Source: Mytilus edulis (Eukaryota; Mollusca; Bivalvia; Mytilida; Mytilidae). From it: a DNA stretch of 64,000 nucleotides. Position 1 is the first letter of the stretch; every line of letters begins with the position of its first letter. Position numbers and translations under genes: made by a program. Below are positions 10,845 through 22,574 of the stretch, piece after piece. The notes under the pieces were generated by a model that saw only the letters and a program-made list of their open reading frames with translations, had not been told where the DNA came from and made no database searches. The stretch is from NCBI RefSeq assembly GCF_963676685.1, contig NC_092355.1, positions 72,445,176-72,509,175 on the forward strand, written 5' to 3'.

Positions 10845-11055
10845 TACTGTAAACCAACTAATTTTCGCGAGCGATTTATTTTCGCGACTTTCGCGAGTGA
10901 AACAATAAATCGTCGCGAATATGTAAAACTTGGATTTTTACTCACATAACTTCACCAAGTCAATTTGAGAATAGCGAAATTAAATCGCTGCGAAATGGAC
11001 TAGAAAGGGCTAAACGCGAAATAAATTATCCGCGAAAATAACTTGGTTTACAGTA
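10845..11055. mobile_element. MITE with 40-bp imperfect TIRs rich in CGCGAAA
   Basis: The ends TACTGTAAACCAACTAATTT and the inverse of AAATAACTTGGTTTACAGTA pair over about 40 bp. The interior carries repeated TTCGCG and CGCGAA. It has no ORF. This is a widely recognised type of invertebrate MITE. It sits in the intron immediately after the CAP exon donor. Confidence 0.75.
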
Positions 11056-11059
11056 TCTA

Positions 11060-11540
11060 ATATTTATTAATTTATTTAATTGATATTAAATTTTGTATGA
11101 AGTATTTATATGTTGGTGACAATTTCAAGGATTATAAAACAATCAATGATAGTTAACATTGTTTATGAAATCATAAACAAATAAACGAAAAAACAATAAA
11201 ATGTTTTCAGAAGGCACTCCAACTTTTTATATTTTCAATTTCTTTTATCAAATTCGTATTCTCAAAAAAAATAACATCGTTTCATTATATGAAGCAGTTG
11301 AGTTTTCATTGATTTTTTAAGGGGGAAAATCGGAAAGACGAAAGCTTATTGAAATCAGTTTTTATGAATTGTTTCAGACATTAGATAAAAACATTCACGA
11401 ATAAATGGAGTTTGCTTAGCACATCGTCAAATTAGGATAAGACACCTCAATTTTTCCTTTGTTTTCTTCTAATAGTTGATGTGTTTCCATCGGTTTAATA
11501 TATAAAAAAAAAAAGATGTGGAAAAATCAAAAATCCACAG
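11060..11540. other. No recognisable feature
   Basis: AT-rich spacer with no supported exon. Confidence 0.4.
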
Positions 11541-11544
11541 GTCC

Positions 11545-11669
11545 CAGGGGCGGATCCAGCCATTGTAAAAAGGTGGGGTTCCATCCACATTTCCCCATTC
11601 AAATGCATTGATCGTTCAAAAAAGGGGGGTTACTACCCCAGACCCCCCACCCCCTTGGATCCGCCCCTG
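11545..11669. mobile_element. MITE with CAGGGGCGGATCCA termini, 125 bp
   Basis: The left end CAGGGGCGGATCCA and right end TGGATCCGCCCCTG are perfect 14-bp inverse copies, with G-run and C-run arms inside. Related remnants are at about 31,446-31,578 and within 38,540-38,675 (GGATCCGCCACTG end). Confidence 0.75.
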
Positions 11670-11888
11670 GCTCCTTTTATTTTTAACTTTCATTGATAAA
11701 ACCAAAAACTCTGCTACTCAAGCATTTTTTACATATTTACAGTATAAACCTATTTTTATAACGCTTTCTTTCTGCTTTTGTAGAGGTAATTTTGTTTGGT
11801 AAAGGACCCTTTGAAGCATAAACTGGAGATGGGTACTGGAAAAGTAGAAGAAATTGCAACTGAATAGGTATGATGAAATAGATATAAC
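11670..11888. other. No recognisable feature
   Basis: Short unannotated spacer between two elements. Confidence 0.4.
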
Positions 11889-12872
11889 TATGGCAAGCCG
11901 TTCTGCTATCTATTCTTACTTCAAGATATCTCATAAACTTTATAAGATATCTTATATAGTTTATAAGATGTCTTATATAGTTTATAAGATATCTAATATA
12001 GTTTATCAGATATATTTTATAATTGTCTTTATAATATATCTCATAAACTATATAAGATATCTTATAAACTATATGAAATATCTTATAAACTATATAAGAT
12101 ATCTTATAAATTATATAAGATGTCTTATATAAAAAATGTTTATAAGATATCTCATATACTTTATAAGATATCTTATAAACTTTAAAAGATATCCTATAAA
12201 GTATAAGATATCTTATAAATTTTAGGAGATATCTTATATAACATTAAAGATATTTTATATAATATATAAGATATATCCTATAATATATAAGATATATCCT
12301 ATAATATATAAGATATATCCTATAATATATAAGATATAATCTCATAAAAATGAAATAATATAAGATATCTTATATATTATAGGAGATATCTTATATAATA
12401 TAGGAGATATCTTATATAATATAGGAGATATCTTATATATTATAGGAGATATCTTATTTTGTTTATAAGATATATTATATAGTTTATAAGATATCTTATA
12501 TTCTCATATAATTGTCTTTATAAGAAATCTCAAAAACTATATAAGATATGTTAAACATTATATAAGTTTTCTTATAAATTATATAAGATATCTTATATGA
12601 AAATTGTTTAGAAGATATCTCATATACTTTATCAGATATCTTATAAACTTCAGAAAATATCTTATGAAGTATATAAGATATCATATAAACTTTATGAGAT
12701 ATCTTACATAACATTAAAGATATCTTATATAATATATGAGATATCTTTTAAAAATGAAATTATATAAGATATCTTATATATTAAAGGAGATATCTTATAT
12801 ATTATATAAGATAACTTATATATTACAGGAGATATATTGAAATTCGAATAAATATTAAAACGGCTTGCCATA
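11889..12872. mobile_element. GATATC palindromic array enclosed by inverted repeats
   Basis: A stretch of about 900 bp is built almost entirely of AAGATATCTTATA-type palindromic words in variable spacing, giving dozens of GATATC sites. It is bracketed by TATGGCAAGCCGTT at 11,889-11,902 and its perfect inverse AACGGCTTGCCATA at 12,859-12,872. Weaker pairing continues inward for about 30 bp. I read it as a non-autonomous foldback element whose interior expanded as a self-complementary repeat. The open frames rich in KISYI-like residues are by-products of this repeat. Confidence 0.7.
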
Positions 12873-12914
12873 TATAACTCACATATTTTTGTTTCAATTC
12901 GATGGTTTATGTAG

Positions 12915-13110
12915 ATGTTTTTATTGATCACAAGCCCGTCGTGAGTTCGAACCCTGATCATGGCTGGTGCATTCGACTCCTATCTTAATTGACCAGAATT
13001 GACAATTCTCCTGCCGCCGGTCAGTGGTTTTCTCCACCAATTATCAATGACAGCCACGATATATTCATTAGTGCCGAAAGTGGCAAGCTCAAACGAATAG
13101 ATAACAACTG
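12915..13110 (+). repeat. tRNA-derived SINE fragment
   Basis: GTCGTGAGTTCGAACCCTGA contains a good pol III B-box core (GAGTTCGAACCC), followed by GGCTGGTGCATTCGACTCC. No matching 5' half with an intact A box is evident, so it is probably 5'-truncated. Confidence 0.45.
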
Positions 13111-13339
13111 TCATGCTCCAAGACGACAGTCAAGGGACAGTCAAGGTATAACTATTATTTTATTTAAGTAAAATGCTTTCACAATGCAGCACCATGTTAT
13201 GATCACATCATCTAAGCTTACGTCCTTTGTTTTAATCATGCACACAAATCATAGGACAAACTGTCGTTTCAAAAGGGATAAAATTGTTAAAATTTGTTTC
13301 AAATTCCATAACGTATGTTTTGTATTTAATTATATATGT

Positions 13340-13480
13340 TATCAAAAACCGAGTTTTAGTTTGGTCCTCGATGCTCTTCAATTTCGTACTTTATTTGGCG
13401 TCGCTGATGAGTCTTCTGTAGACGAAACACACGTCTGGTGCAAATACAAAATTTCAATCCTGGTACTTTAGTATCTATGA
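13340..13480 (+). repeat. Dispersed repeat C, plus-strand copy
   Basis: GATGCTCTTCAATTTCGTAC, CGCTGATGAGTCTTCTGTAG and ACGTCTGGTGC, then AATTTCAATCCTGGTA, recur inverted at 15,525-15,660. Confidence 0.6.
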
Positions 13481-13649
13481 TGAGTTTATTTAGATACAAA
13501 TAGATATGAGAAGATTAACTATGTATGTATACAACTTCACGAGGAACATCTGTATATTCTGAAAACTATAATTGGAGTTGATTGGGAAACAATACATTTT
13601 AAATAGTAGCTTGTACACATAATGAATGTTTGTTTTTAAATTGAAAATA

Positions 13650-13745
13650 AATATACAATACTAACAAAGTCAAGGGGCTCCTGACTTGAGGCAGGCGCAA
13701 AAATAAGGCGGTGTTTTGTGAGATATTAACCCTTCCCCTGTACCA
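13650..13745 (-). repeat. Partial repeat B, minus strand
   Basis: ACTAACAAAGTCAAGGGGC and CTCCTGACTTGAGGCAGGCG, then GGCGGTGTTTTGTGAGAT, are the inverse of the repeat B 5' half. Confidence 0.5.
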
Positions 13746-14049
13746 ATGTAGAATAAATAAGTATGTATATATGTATGTATGTTTGTTTATCAACGTTATG
13801 CATCATTTAGTTAGGTCTTTCCTAGACCTTTTGTTTTCTTTTTTTTCTGCCGTCTGAGATGCTTTTTTGTCTTACAACATATCGAATGGATTTTTTGGCC
13901 AATGATGTTGTACAATAATGGGGGTTTCAAAACTCACCCTGTGTGACTGAACACTAAATCTTATAGGAGTTATTTCCCTGCGTCCCCTTTTTCTTGTTAT
14001 CACTATATCTCTCAAACCGTAAAAGATTTTAGCAAACTGTTTTCACCAA

Positions 14050-14830
14050 ATTGTTCGTCTACTCTAGAGAATGATTTGGTTTATTTTGACTTGAGTGATC
14101 GGAGGACATCTTATGGGAGTTCTTTCCCTTTGAAAATTTTAGGTAGGCGATTTGTTGGATAATTTCATACGTTATATGTTGGAGAGGCCAACAGTATTTT
14201 GATATGAAGTCCTTGGTCCATTTGAAGGAAATTGAGGTCAAGGTCAAAGGTCAAGGTCATGATCTAAATTTTGAATTTTGCTTGTTATCGTTATTCCACA
14301 GAAAATGTGACAGTAAATAATATGATGTGTTTGCCAAATAATTGTTTACAATAAGGCGCAACTTCAACCGATTTCAGTCAAAGTGTTTTGGTTAACCCTT
14401 ATAGGAGTTTTCTCCCCTTATGTATTTCAAATCAGTACTTCTCCACAACCATACAAGTGATTGACCTCCAGTCTTCCGTTTGGAATTCACTGACCTATGA
14501 CCTTGAAATTGAGATCAAGGTCGAAGGTCAAGGTCATGTTATAAATTTTGGATTTTGCTTGTTATCGTTATTCAAAAGAAACTGTTACAGTTAATGATAT
14601 GATTTGTTTGCCAAATTACTGTTTACAAAAAGGCGCAACTTCAACCTATTTCAGTCGAAGTGTTTTGATTAACCCTTATAGTTTTCTCCCCTTATGCATT
14701 TGAAATCAGTATTCTCCACAACCATACAAATGATTGACCTGGGGGTCTTTTGATTTGAGATCACTGACCAATGACCTTGAAATTGAGGTCAAGGTCAAAT
14801 GTCAATTTGACGTTCTAGATTTTGTCCTTT
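14050..14830 (+). repeat. Three tandem about 275-bp units carrying AGGTCA clusters
   Basis: Three successive degenerate copies share GGAGTTCTTTCCC-like starts, CAACCATACAA, TGACCTTGAAATTGAGGTCA, AAGGTCAAGGTCAT and GCTTGTTATCGTTATTC. Each unit contains several AGGTCA half-sites, some as TCAAGGTCA. No ORF is maintained. Confidence 0.65.
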
Positions 14831-15170
14831 GCTAAAAATTATTTTCTGTTCATAATAAAACAATTAAGTCTTCTGCATATACTTATTAATCTTTATATCA
14901 GTTTGATTTACAACATAACATCAACACGGAATGACATTTTCAACATCGTTTTTTAAGTTTCATTCTTATTATCAAGGTGGAAAGACCTTCAATTGTTCTC
15001 TGAAGAATTGGTTTTTAATTTTATCTATTTTAATTTTAGCTGTATGAAATGTGAAGAAATTGCTGAAAAGTGTTAAATCAGTATGCAGAATAAATCTACA
15101 AAAGAAATGTTGCAAATTATTATTTTTTTGTTCATATAACGTATTAAGTCTGTACATCATGTGGACAATA
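14831..15170. other. No recognisable feature
   Basis: AT-rich spacer; no supported exon. Confidence 0.4.
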
Positions 15171-15174
15171 TAAA

Positions 15175-15470
15175 AAAGAAGATGTGGTATGATTGCCAAT
15201 GAGACAACTATCCACAAACGACCAAAATGACACAGACATTAACAACTATAGGTCACCGTACGGCTTTCAACAATGAGCAAAGCCCATACCGCATAGTCAG
15301 CTATAATAGGCCCCGATAAGACAATGTAAAACAATTCAAACCAGAAAACTAAAGGCCTTATTTATGTAAAAAAAAAATGAACGAAAAACAAATATGTAAC
15401 ACATAAACAAACGACAACCACTGAATTACAGGCTCCTGACTTGGGACAGGCAAGTTTGTTTGTCAATCGT
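15175..15470 (-). repeat. SINE-like repeat A, near-complete minus-strand copy
   Basis: It reads GAAGATGTGGTATGATTGCC, CAATGAGACAACTATCC, AACAATGAGCAAAGCCCAT, GACAATGTAAAACAATTCAA, ACCACTGAATTACAGGCTCC and GACTTGGGACAGGC. That is the inverse of the complete copy at 53,757-54,095. Its outer end carries the same CCCAAGTCAGGAGCC core as repeat B. Confidence 0.75.
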
Positions 15471-15519
15471 CTTTTGAAAACAATAATACAATTTCATGTT
15501 AGCCTACAAATAAACTGAT

Positions 15520-15690
15520 CACAGATACCAGGATTAAATTTTGTTTTTACGCCAGACGAGCGTTTCGTCTACAACAGACTCATCAGTGACGCTCGAATCC
15601 AAAAAAGATAAAAAGGCCAAATAAAGTACAAAGTTGAAGAGCATTGAGAACCAAAATTCATAAAAGTGTTTACTAAGGTAATCTATTCCT
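15520..15690 (-). repeat. Dispersed repeat C, minus-strand copy
   Basis: TACCAGGATTAAATTTTG, CCAGACGAGCGTTTCGTCTA, ACTCATCAGTGACGC and GAAGAGCATTGAG are the inverse of 13,340-13,470. Confidence 0.6.
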
Positions 15691-16004
15691 GAGGTAGAAA
15701 AGCCTTGGTATTTCAAAAATTCAAAAGATTTGTTTGGATGTGTTTATTAATCCGAAAAAACAGGGGATCCCAAAAGTTCTTTAAAGCAGAAAGTGTAGTG
15801 GAGCGTTTTCAGATCATCGTACATTTTATAGATTATAATTGTTTATTCTATGGTCTTCAACTCTCCAAATCAGCTCAGATGGTTACTATGGTAAGATTGC
15901 AAATGAGACGATTATTTACACTGTCAAGAAGAAATGAAACAGAAATTAACACGAATGTGTCCATAATACACGGGTGCCCCACTCGCACTATCATTTTCTA
16001 TGTT

Positions 16005-16310
16005 TAGTGGACCATGAAATAGGGGTAAAAACTCTAATTTGGCATTAAAATTAGAAAGATCATATCATAGGGAACATGTATACTAAGTTTCAAGTTGATT
16101 GGACTTCAACTTCATCCAAAACTACCTTGACCAAAATATTTAACCTGAAACTTGCACTATCATTTTCTATGTTCAGTGGACCATGAAATTGGGGTCAATA
16201 CTCTAATTTGACTTTAGAATGAGAAAGATCAAAAGTTTTAAGTTGATTGGACTTTAACTTCATCAAAAACTACCTCGACCAAAAACTTTAACCTGAAGTG
16301 GGACGAACGG
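16005..16310 (+). repeat. Two tandem about 160-bp degenerate units
   Basis: GTGGACCATGAAAT, ACTCTAATTTG, AGAAAGATCA, TTCAAGTTGATTGGACT and TTAACCTGAA each occur twice in the same order, ending in GACGAACGGACG. Confidence 0.6.
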
Positions 16311-16329
16311 ACGATAATAAAACGATAAA

Positions 16330-16520
16330 CTAAAGGTCTACTTAATGTACATAAAAAGAAAAAAACGATAAACTTAAGGTCTACAAAAAATATACAAAAA
16401 ATGAACGAAAAAAAAATATGGAACACTAGAACCGACAACCACTTAATTACAGGCTTTACAATGGGGACAGGCACATAAAAAGAGAATGTGGTTGGGTTAA
16501 ACATGTTAACGAGATCCCAA
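16330..16520 (-). repeat. Degraded repeat A copy, minus strand
   Basis: AACGATAAACTAAAGGTCTA, ATGAACGAAAA, GACAACCACTTAATTACAGG and GGGGACAGGCAC, then GAGATCCCAATCCTGCCC, follow the order of the inverted repeat A with many substitutions. Confidence 0.55.
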
Positions 16521-17120
16521 TCCTGCCCTAACCTTGGACAGCGATGTGACAGTTCAACACAACGACGAACTATAAAAGTCAGTTAAAAAAGGCTTAACTT
16601 ATTAGATGGATACAACACAAAGAAATACGTCGAACAAAAACGCATGTGGATGACATCATGTGGCCGTGTACCTGTACAACACAACAAAAAAAAAAGATCT
16701 GAGAGTTCTCGCAGTTACTGACAATAAGCCAATAACATAAAACAAAACAATAGCATGCATCTAAGACTAAATTATCAATCAACCAACTGCAAAGGGATTT
16801 ATTGTAAAGCAGTCATAAACAGTCAGAGAATAGCATGACCTTGTGCAATATCAGGAAATATGTGTCGACAAACTGTAGGTCCTTCAAAGTGCATAATGTT
16901 AATAACAAAAATATTTAGTTGGAATTTACTGAAAACAAAGTCAATATTAGTACCAATAGAAACAATATTCAAAAATGTAATAACATTGTTGAATTGGTAA
17001 TCTTACAGAATAACTTTACTTAAAGGATCGATAAGTTTACCAAGATCGTTTCTAAATTTCCAGGGACAGTAAATATAATCTCCATAAAAATGGGGATGCT
17101 ATCGAATTTATAAAAGTAAA
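16521..17120. other. No recognisable feature
   Basis: AT-rich; no supported exon or repeat boundary. Confidence 0.4.
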
Positions 17121-17124
17121 CCAT

Positions 17125-17180
17125 TATAGGTCAAAGTACGGTCTTCAACACAGAGACTTGGCTCACACCGAACATGCTAT
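17125..17180 (-). repeat. Short repeat A2 fragment
   Basis: AGGTCAAAGTACGGTCTTCA and GACTTGGCTCACACCGAAC are the inverse of the A2 copies at 22,575-22,705 and 37,435-37,565. Confidence 0.5.
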
Positions 17181-17621
17181 GTATGCATGTTAGGTAAGTG
17201 AGATTCGACTTTGTATTACAGGTTGTTTTATATGTCAAATTAGACTGTTTTATGTTGTGTATATGTTTTTATATTCGGTCAAAAGCTCCATAGCTTATTA
17301 TCGATAGTTGTTTACATATTTTTGACAGCACGATATAGTCGATTTAGAAATTTGGGGAATTAGTATTTACGTTTCGAAAAATCAGACGACATGTCTCTTT
17401 GTAATTGAAAAAAAATAGTATTAATTCTTTCTTTCCAAAAGCAATACAGCTTATAGGCATATGTGTATATCAAAATACATGCATATCAAATTTTAATAGA
17501 CACAATTATGTAAAAACAGTAAAATCGATATACAATTGTATAATAACTAGCAAAGCATGATACACAACATTTATGAATTACGAAGTTTTTTGGCAGCAAA
17601 CACATACTTCCCGAAATTGTT

Positions 17622-17868
17622 ACAGCTAATTTCCTGAAGCTTGTAGAGCAAGACTTTAGTTAGCTTGCTTGCTTTGTTTTTATATTGGACAATTATTAGG
17701 ATAACACCCAATTAAATTCAAATATTATATATACAGGTTAAACTATGCCTATATATATATTATTTAAAGATGTAAATCTTATTAACATAGCTTGTATGAA
17801 CAATTATACAAACAAAGCAAGCAATCCAACCAAAGTTTTGCTTTACATGCCGTAGGAAATTAGCTGTA
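17622..17868. mobile_element. Foldback element with about 55-bp imperfect arms
   Basis: The left arm (ACAGCTAATTTCCTGAAGC through GCTTGCTTGCTTTGT) pairs with the right arm (ACAAAGCAAGCAATCC through GGAAATTAGCTGT). The AT-rich centre has no ORF. Confidence 0.6.
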
Positions 17869-17924
17869 AGTTCTTTTCATTTTGTTCTACTAATAAATGA
17901 ATACGTTTTAAGGCTGATGGAATA

Positions 17925-18140
17925 TATGGAATTGTATGCGACTGTCATACAAGTGAGAGGTTATAAAACTATGTATATTCACCATTTTCTACATAAGAAA
18001 ATGCCTGTACCAAGTCAGGAATATGACAGTTGTTACATTCGTTTGATGTGAACTTTTGATTTTGTCATTTGATTAGAGACTCCTTTTGAAATTTTCCTCG
18101 GAGTTCAGTATTTGTGTGATTTTACTTCATTAATTGTATT
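17925..18140 (+). mobile_element. RT-element 3' tail copy
   Basis: TGCGACTGTCATACAAGTGA, TTTTCTACATAAGAAAATGC, CTGTACCAAGTCAGGAATAT and GGAGTTCAGTATTTGTGTGA follow the order seen at 4,790-4,990. Confidence 0.65.
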
Positions 18141-18279
18141 GTTTTATGTATCTTTTACGTTTATTTCCATATCACTACATTTTCTACATATTGAAATAAA
18201 ATGATACTCATCTCTAATCAATCTATCGTTATACATTAAACAGATATATCATGCCATGCTTACCGATGGGCCTGATGGG

Positions 18280-18460
18280 TTATTTTCGTTCTACGTGATC
18301 GGCGCATTTTCGCTATCGTGATCCGTTTCTCTATAGATATTTTTTTTCTTTATATGTTCGTGGTCCGTGAGCATGAAAATTTATTTTCTGTGAATCGTGA
18401 TTGACAAAAAAATCAACTCGTGGATCGTGTTGAGGACCACCCCCACCCCCACATCAGGCC
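18280..18460 (+). repeat. Degenerate CGTGATC-rich repeat
   Basis: Imperfect recurrence of CGTGATC, GATCCGT, TGGTCCGTGA and TGGATCGTG, ending in a C-rich ACCCCCACCCCC tract. Confidence 0.4.
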
Positions 18461-19370
18461 CCTCCTTACTAATTAAAACACAAGAAGAGCGCGCATGTCA
18501 CTTTAAATATGTTAATAACTTTTAAAACTCTTTAGATCATCGAACTAACTTTGAACATTATTTGTTTTTATTATAATGATTTATCTTGATGTCGCAGGGA
18601 AAATGAGGCACCAGATACTTGGTTTACAATTTGTATATTTGCAGATTAATATAGTAAAGTATTTAAACTGGACGACTCATTCACTGCAGCAAATGGCCCA
18701 ATACTTATAACACGTCCATAGTATCAGTGGTTATTAGTGACTTATAAACACCCAGGTTGGCGATAGTATTGGTGTCCCATTTTTGCTGCGACATTGATCT
18801 TGGTGCATATTTATACCTAATTTCATTCATTCTATGAATTCATCAATCTTCAGTGGATTCAATCAACAATATGACAACTGGACACATTACACAAATTCGG
18901 CGCGTCCAATGTGAAATGTTAATAACTATTTCATTTCAGAATATATTTAAACCAACATTTGAATATATATATATGCTCTTCATTCAAAGCTTTATCGTAC
19001 TGAATGATCTTGGTGCTTATATGACTGTTCCATCATGGAATTATTGCAGTTTAAGGAGCTTAAAGCACCAAGGCGACCTAGTTTAAAATAGACGTACCGT
19101 TATGGAGGTATATTTGCGAAGCAACTAAATTTTCATCCAAGCTTAATATTTGTTCTACCAGGGTTAAATGATTCCGCATAATAATGTGGTCCGTCTTTTT
19201 AACACGATCACTGAGCGGCGAAATACAAACGAAAAACTATTACAGTAGTAATTTGTGAAAGTTGTTTTAGTGTTATCTTTCCCTCATTCCACCCTCTTTC
19301 TAGTAGTAGCTGTGTCCGCTTAAAACTTATGTTATTATATAACATGCTGATATTGATACATAAAATTGAG
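18461..19370. other. No recognisable feature
   Basis: A 77-codon frame at 18,853-19,086 has no family signature and no splice or promoter support. Nothing else stands out. Confidence 0.4.
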
Positions 19371-19375
19371 AATGG

Positions 19376-19565
19376 AAATGGGGAATGTGTCAAAGAGACA
19401 ACAACTCGACCATAGAACAGACAACTAATGGGTCTTCAATGCAGCGAGAAATTCCCCCACCCGGAGGCGTCCTTCAGCTGGCCCCTAAACAAATATATAC
19501 TAGTTCAGTGATAATGAACGCCATATTAAACTCCGAATTGTACACAAGAAACTAAAATTAAAAAT
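19376..19565 (-). repeat. Repeat B, minus-strand partial copy
   Basis: GAATGTGTCAAAGAGACAAC, GGTCTTCAATGCAGCGAGAA, CAGCTGGCCCCTAAAC and TAGTTCAGTGATAATGAACG are the inverse of the repeat B 3' half. Confidence 0.65.
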
Positions 19566-19817
19566 AACTAGAACACACTCGCGAAATCGCGGGCATTCAG
19601 AGCGTAGTTTAAAGTATGTAAAGTGTTGTTGGAAGAATTTTGTAAAATACAGAATGACTGGAGAATTTCAGCAAAAGTATCATAAGTCATAGGTTATTGG
19701 GGACAGGAAAATGTTTTTTACCCTCCACCTTTATTTCCAAAGTTCCCAATTTTTGGTTTTCTATCAATTTCAATATGAACATACATTTAGTATGTGATGA
19801 ACATTTATTTAAGTAAG

Positions 19818-19895
19818 GAGCCTGTAATTCAGTGGTTGTCGTTTGTTTATGTGTTACATATTTGTTTTTCGTTCATTTTTTGCACATAAATAAGG
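19818..19895 (+). repeat. Repeat A fragment
   Basis: AGGAGCCTGTAATTCAGTGG, TTGTCGTTTGTTTATGTG and ACATAAATAAGGCC match 53,830-53,915. Confidence 0.65.
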
Positions 19896-20329
19896 CCGCT
19901 AAGTTTACTAATCGATCCATGGTGATCATTGATATAGTATACAGACCCTCTCTATTTAATAAACCCTGTGACCGCCGTGGATAGTAAACTTGAAAATGAT
20001 AGCAGATAAAATTCTGAAAATACACTTTATTCGTAGTATATGTATGTTCAAAGTATACAGAAAAACGCAAACCGGAAGTCTAATCTGACTTAAAATTTCG
20101 TACAATGACGGTACAATATCCAGATGCCTTTTTTCTCGTTTTTCTCCTAAAATAACTCAATCTAAATAATCATATGAATGGATGACAAATGCGACTATAC
20201 ACTGTACCTATAAGACACAGAGGCGTGTTGATTAATTTATTCTGGAAAGAAGAGAAGCGACACCAAAAATGAGGTCTTCTCGTTTAATAGTATAGATACA
20301 AGACTAACAAAGGCCAGAGGATACATATA

Positions 20330-21225
20330 ATCTTTATGATTGTTTCATATAATCTTTATGATTGTTTTGTTCATTTGTTTAATTATATAAAATGTATGCG
20401 ATCCAATTTCTTGTTTGTTGTTTATTTTAGTTATATCATAAAATATTTATTTTAGTACGAATGATACTGAGGTAGTAAATAACATTGAGCCATCATTGTC
20501 CCTTTCATAGCTGATTACGTCTAGTAACGTTAACGGAGTGACACATCAAAAATGGTCGCTTATTTTAAAAGTTTATTGGACCGACACACCTCAAGGCTGA
20601 AAATCCACATACATGACATGAGTAAAAATTTAATTTACTGTCATTTTATATTAGTCCTGTCGTAGAATTTTCTATGGTGCAGAATTATGTTTCAAATTGC
20701 TATAAAGTGTAGTTTCCGATTTTTGGTTTTTCGCCATCTGACACTGAAATACTTATAATGAATTCCCTAATGATGATTATAACATGGTTTTGCTATAAAA
20801 CGAAACCAAACTAGGCTACTATTCAACACCTAACTTAATATCCTACGATAGCACAAATTAAATTAATTGGACGATTTTCGAATGCATGTGACATTTTTTT
20901 AAATTGTATTTTACAGTCTGTCGAAGTGTATAAAATTTCTTTCATATTGCATTCATACTATAATTTCACAAAGCGTAACTGAATGGTAACTGCGCAAGCG
21001 AATGTATAGGGGAGGGGGTCTCATTGACTTCGTTTTCGATTTTCAAGCACAATGACTCGACTTTTCACGTGTAACGCTTACAAACTATAGAGGCTCTGAA
21101 GAGCCTGTGTCGATCACCTGTATTTACTGATGCTATGGAAATCATGTAAAATAAGGTTTAAATCATAATTAATAGTATTAGAAAAAGATACTATAATGAT
21201 ATCTAAGATAATAACAAAAAACTGC
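20330..21225. other. No recognisable feature
   Basis: AT-rich intergenic sequence with no supported exon. ACAAGACTAACAAAGGCCAG just before it is a short repeat B remnant. Confidence 0.4.
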
Positions 21226-21229
21226 AAAA

Positions 21230-21470
21230 TTTCCGTAAAATTACTAACTCAGGGGCAGCAACCCAACAACGGGTTGTCGGATTCGTCTGAAAATTTCAGG
21301 GCAGATATATCTAAATCTGATGAATATTTTTGCCACCTGTCAGATTTGCTCCAAATGCTTTAGTTTCAGAGGTATAAACCAAAAACTGCGTTTTACCCCT
21401 ATGTTCTATTTCTAACCATGTCGGCCATGATGGTTGGAAGGCAGGGTCATCAGACACATGGTTTTTTTTT
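21230..21470 (-). repeat. Minus-strand copy of the 400-bp dispersed repeat
   Basis: ACTCAGGGGCAGCAACCCAA, CAGATTTGCTCCAAATGCTT and TTACCCCTATGTTCTATTTC are the inverse of the words at 850-1,030. Confidence 0.6.
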
Positions 21471-21797
21471 AACAAGATACCCTAATAATGATTATGGCCA
21501 AGTATGGTTAAAGGAGTAGGTTCATTAAGACCCCTTTTTGGCCCCAAAATATAGCAGTTTTACAAAATTGTTTAAATGTAAACTTTTAGTTATTTTTTGA
21601 AAGATATAATGCCTCTGTTACATAAATACTAAAATAAGCCTTCCGAGATGTTATTACTTGTGTAAACATAATCTTTAAAAAACTAACAGTTTGATGACAT
21701 GATGCAAGGGATAAAACATAATCAAGGATGTAGGGCGATAATAACGTCCTTGATACGGACGTGTCAAGGTCTTATGCGTTTCAGGATGCGCACTGGC

Positions 21798-21869
21798 TAT
21801 AAAGGTTCAATAAGGTCCCGGATGATTGAATAAGGTTCAACAGTTTGTCTCCATCGTTTGAAACGAAAG
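21798..21869 (+). promoter_or_regulatory. Candidate promoter and first non-coding exon of the eEF1A paralogue
   Basis: A TATAAAG word at 21,798-21,804 lies about 70 bp before a strong donor (GAAAG, then GTAAGA at 21,870). A short 5'UTR exon in between would splice to an acceptor upstream of 22,948: either CTTTCAG ending at 22,813 or the pyrimidine-rich TTTTTCCAAG ending at 22,901. A 5'UTR intron is normal for animal eEF1A genes. The sequence about 30 bp past the TATA word is not pyrimidine-rich. Assignment is inference. Confidence 0.35.
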
Positions 21870-22574
21870 GTAAGATTGTACGGTTTACAAAAAAAAAAAA
21901 TAAGAAATGTTTTAATTAGTTTTTTGATATTTTTTGGTTTTTTTGTTCGTTTTGTGTTTTGTTTTAAATAAAGGATAAAAATCTATCGTAAGGCCAATGA
22001 ATTCAGTTTGAAGCGTTACGATATACGTAAGACTGTCTGGTTTATTTTCTAAAAACATAATCAAATATCATTATAATTCATTCTGTTTCAAATAAGGAAC
22101 AGATCTATCGTATGGTCTGATTATTAATAGGGGTTCTATAGGTTTAGGAAGACAAACAAAATTAATGGAATAAATAAAAATTCTTCCTTTTTTCTTCCTT
22201 TTTTTGGGGGGGTCGGGGGGAGAAAAAAAGGAAATTGATCATTATAATGCGGGATATATATATAGCTAAGAAAATTTACCTCCGCGCAGAAGTAGGCCGT
22301 TCATTATTCTTTATTAATTTTTCGGAATTCAGTTTTCAACTATGAATAATTAAAGAGTTCTTTAGTAATTCAACTTTGAAGTTTGAATAATGAAAAAAGT
22401 TTATATTTTTCTATTCATGTGGAATAATTAATCATTTTACATGTATTGCACAGTGAAAATGTGTGTTCAAGATCTTATACCTTATTTAACTATTGCTGAA
22501 TTTAAAACGTATTTATTCGACCGTAAGTTTTCCTGTTTGAATTGTTTTACACTAGTTGTTGTGTGACCCTTTCT

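Noticed and set aside
11854..12961. Frames of 72-92 residues rich in YKISYI
   Set aside because: They are translations of the GATATC palindromic array, open on both strands.
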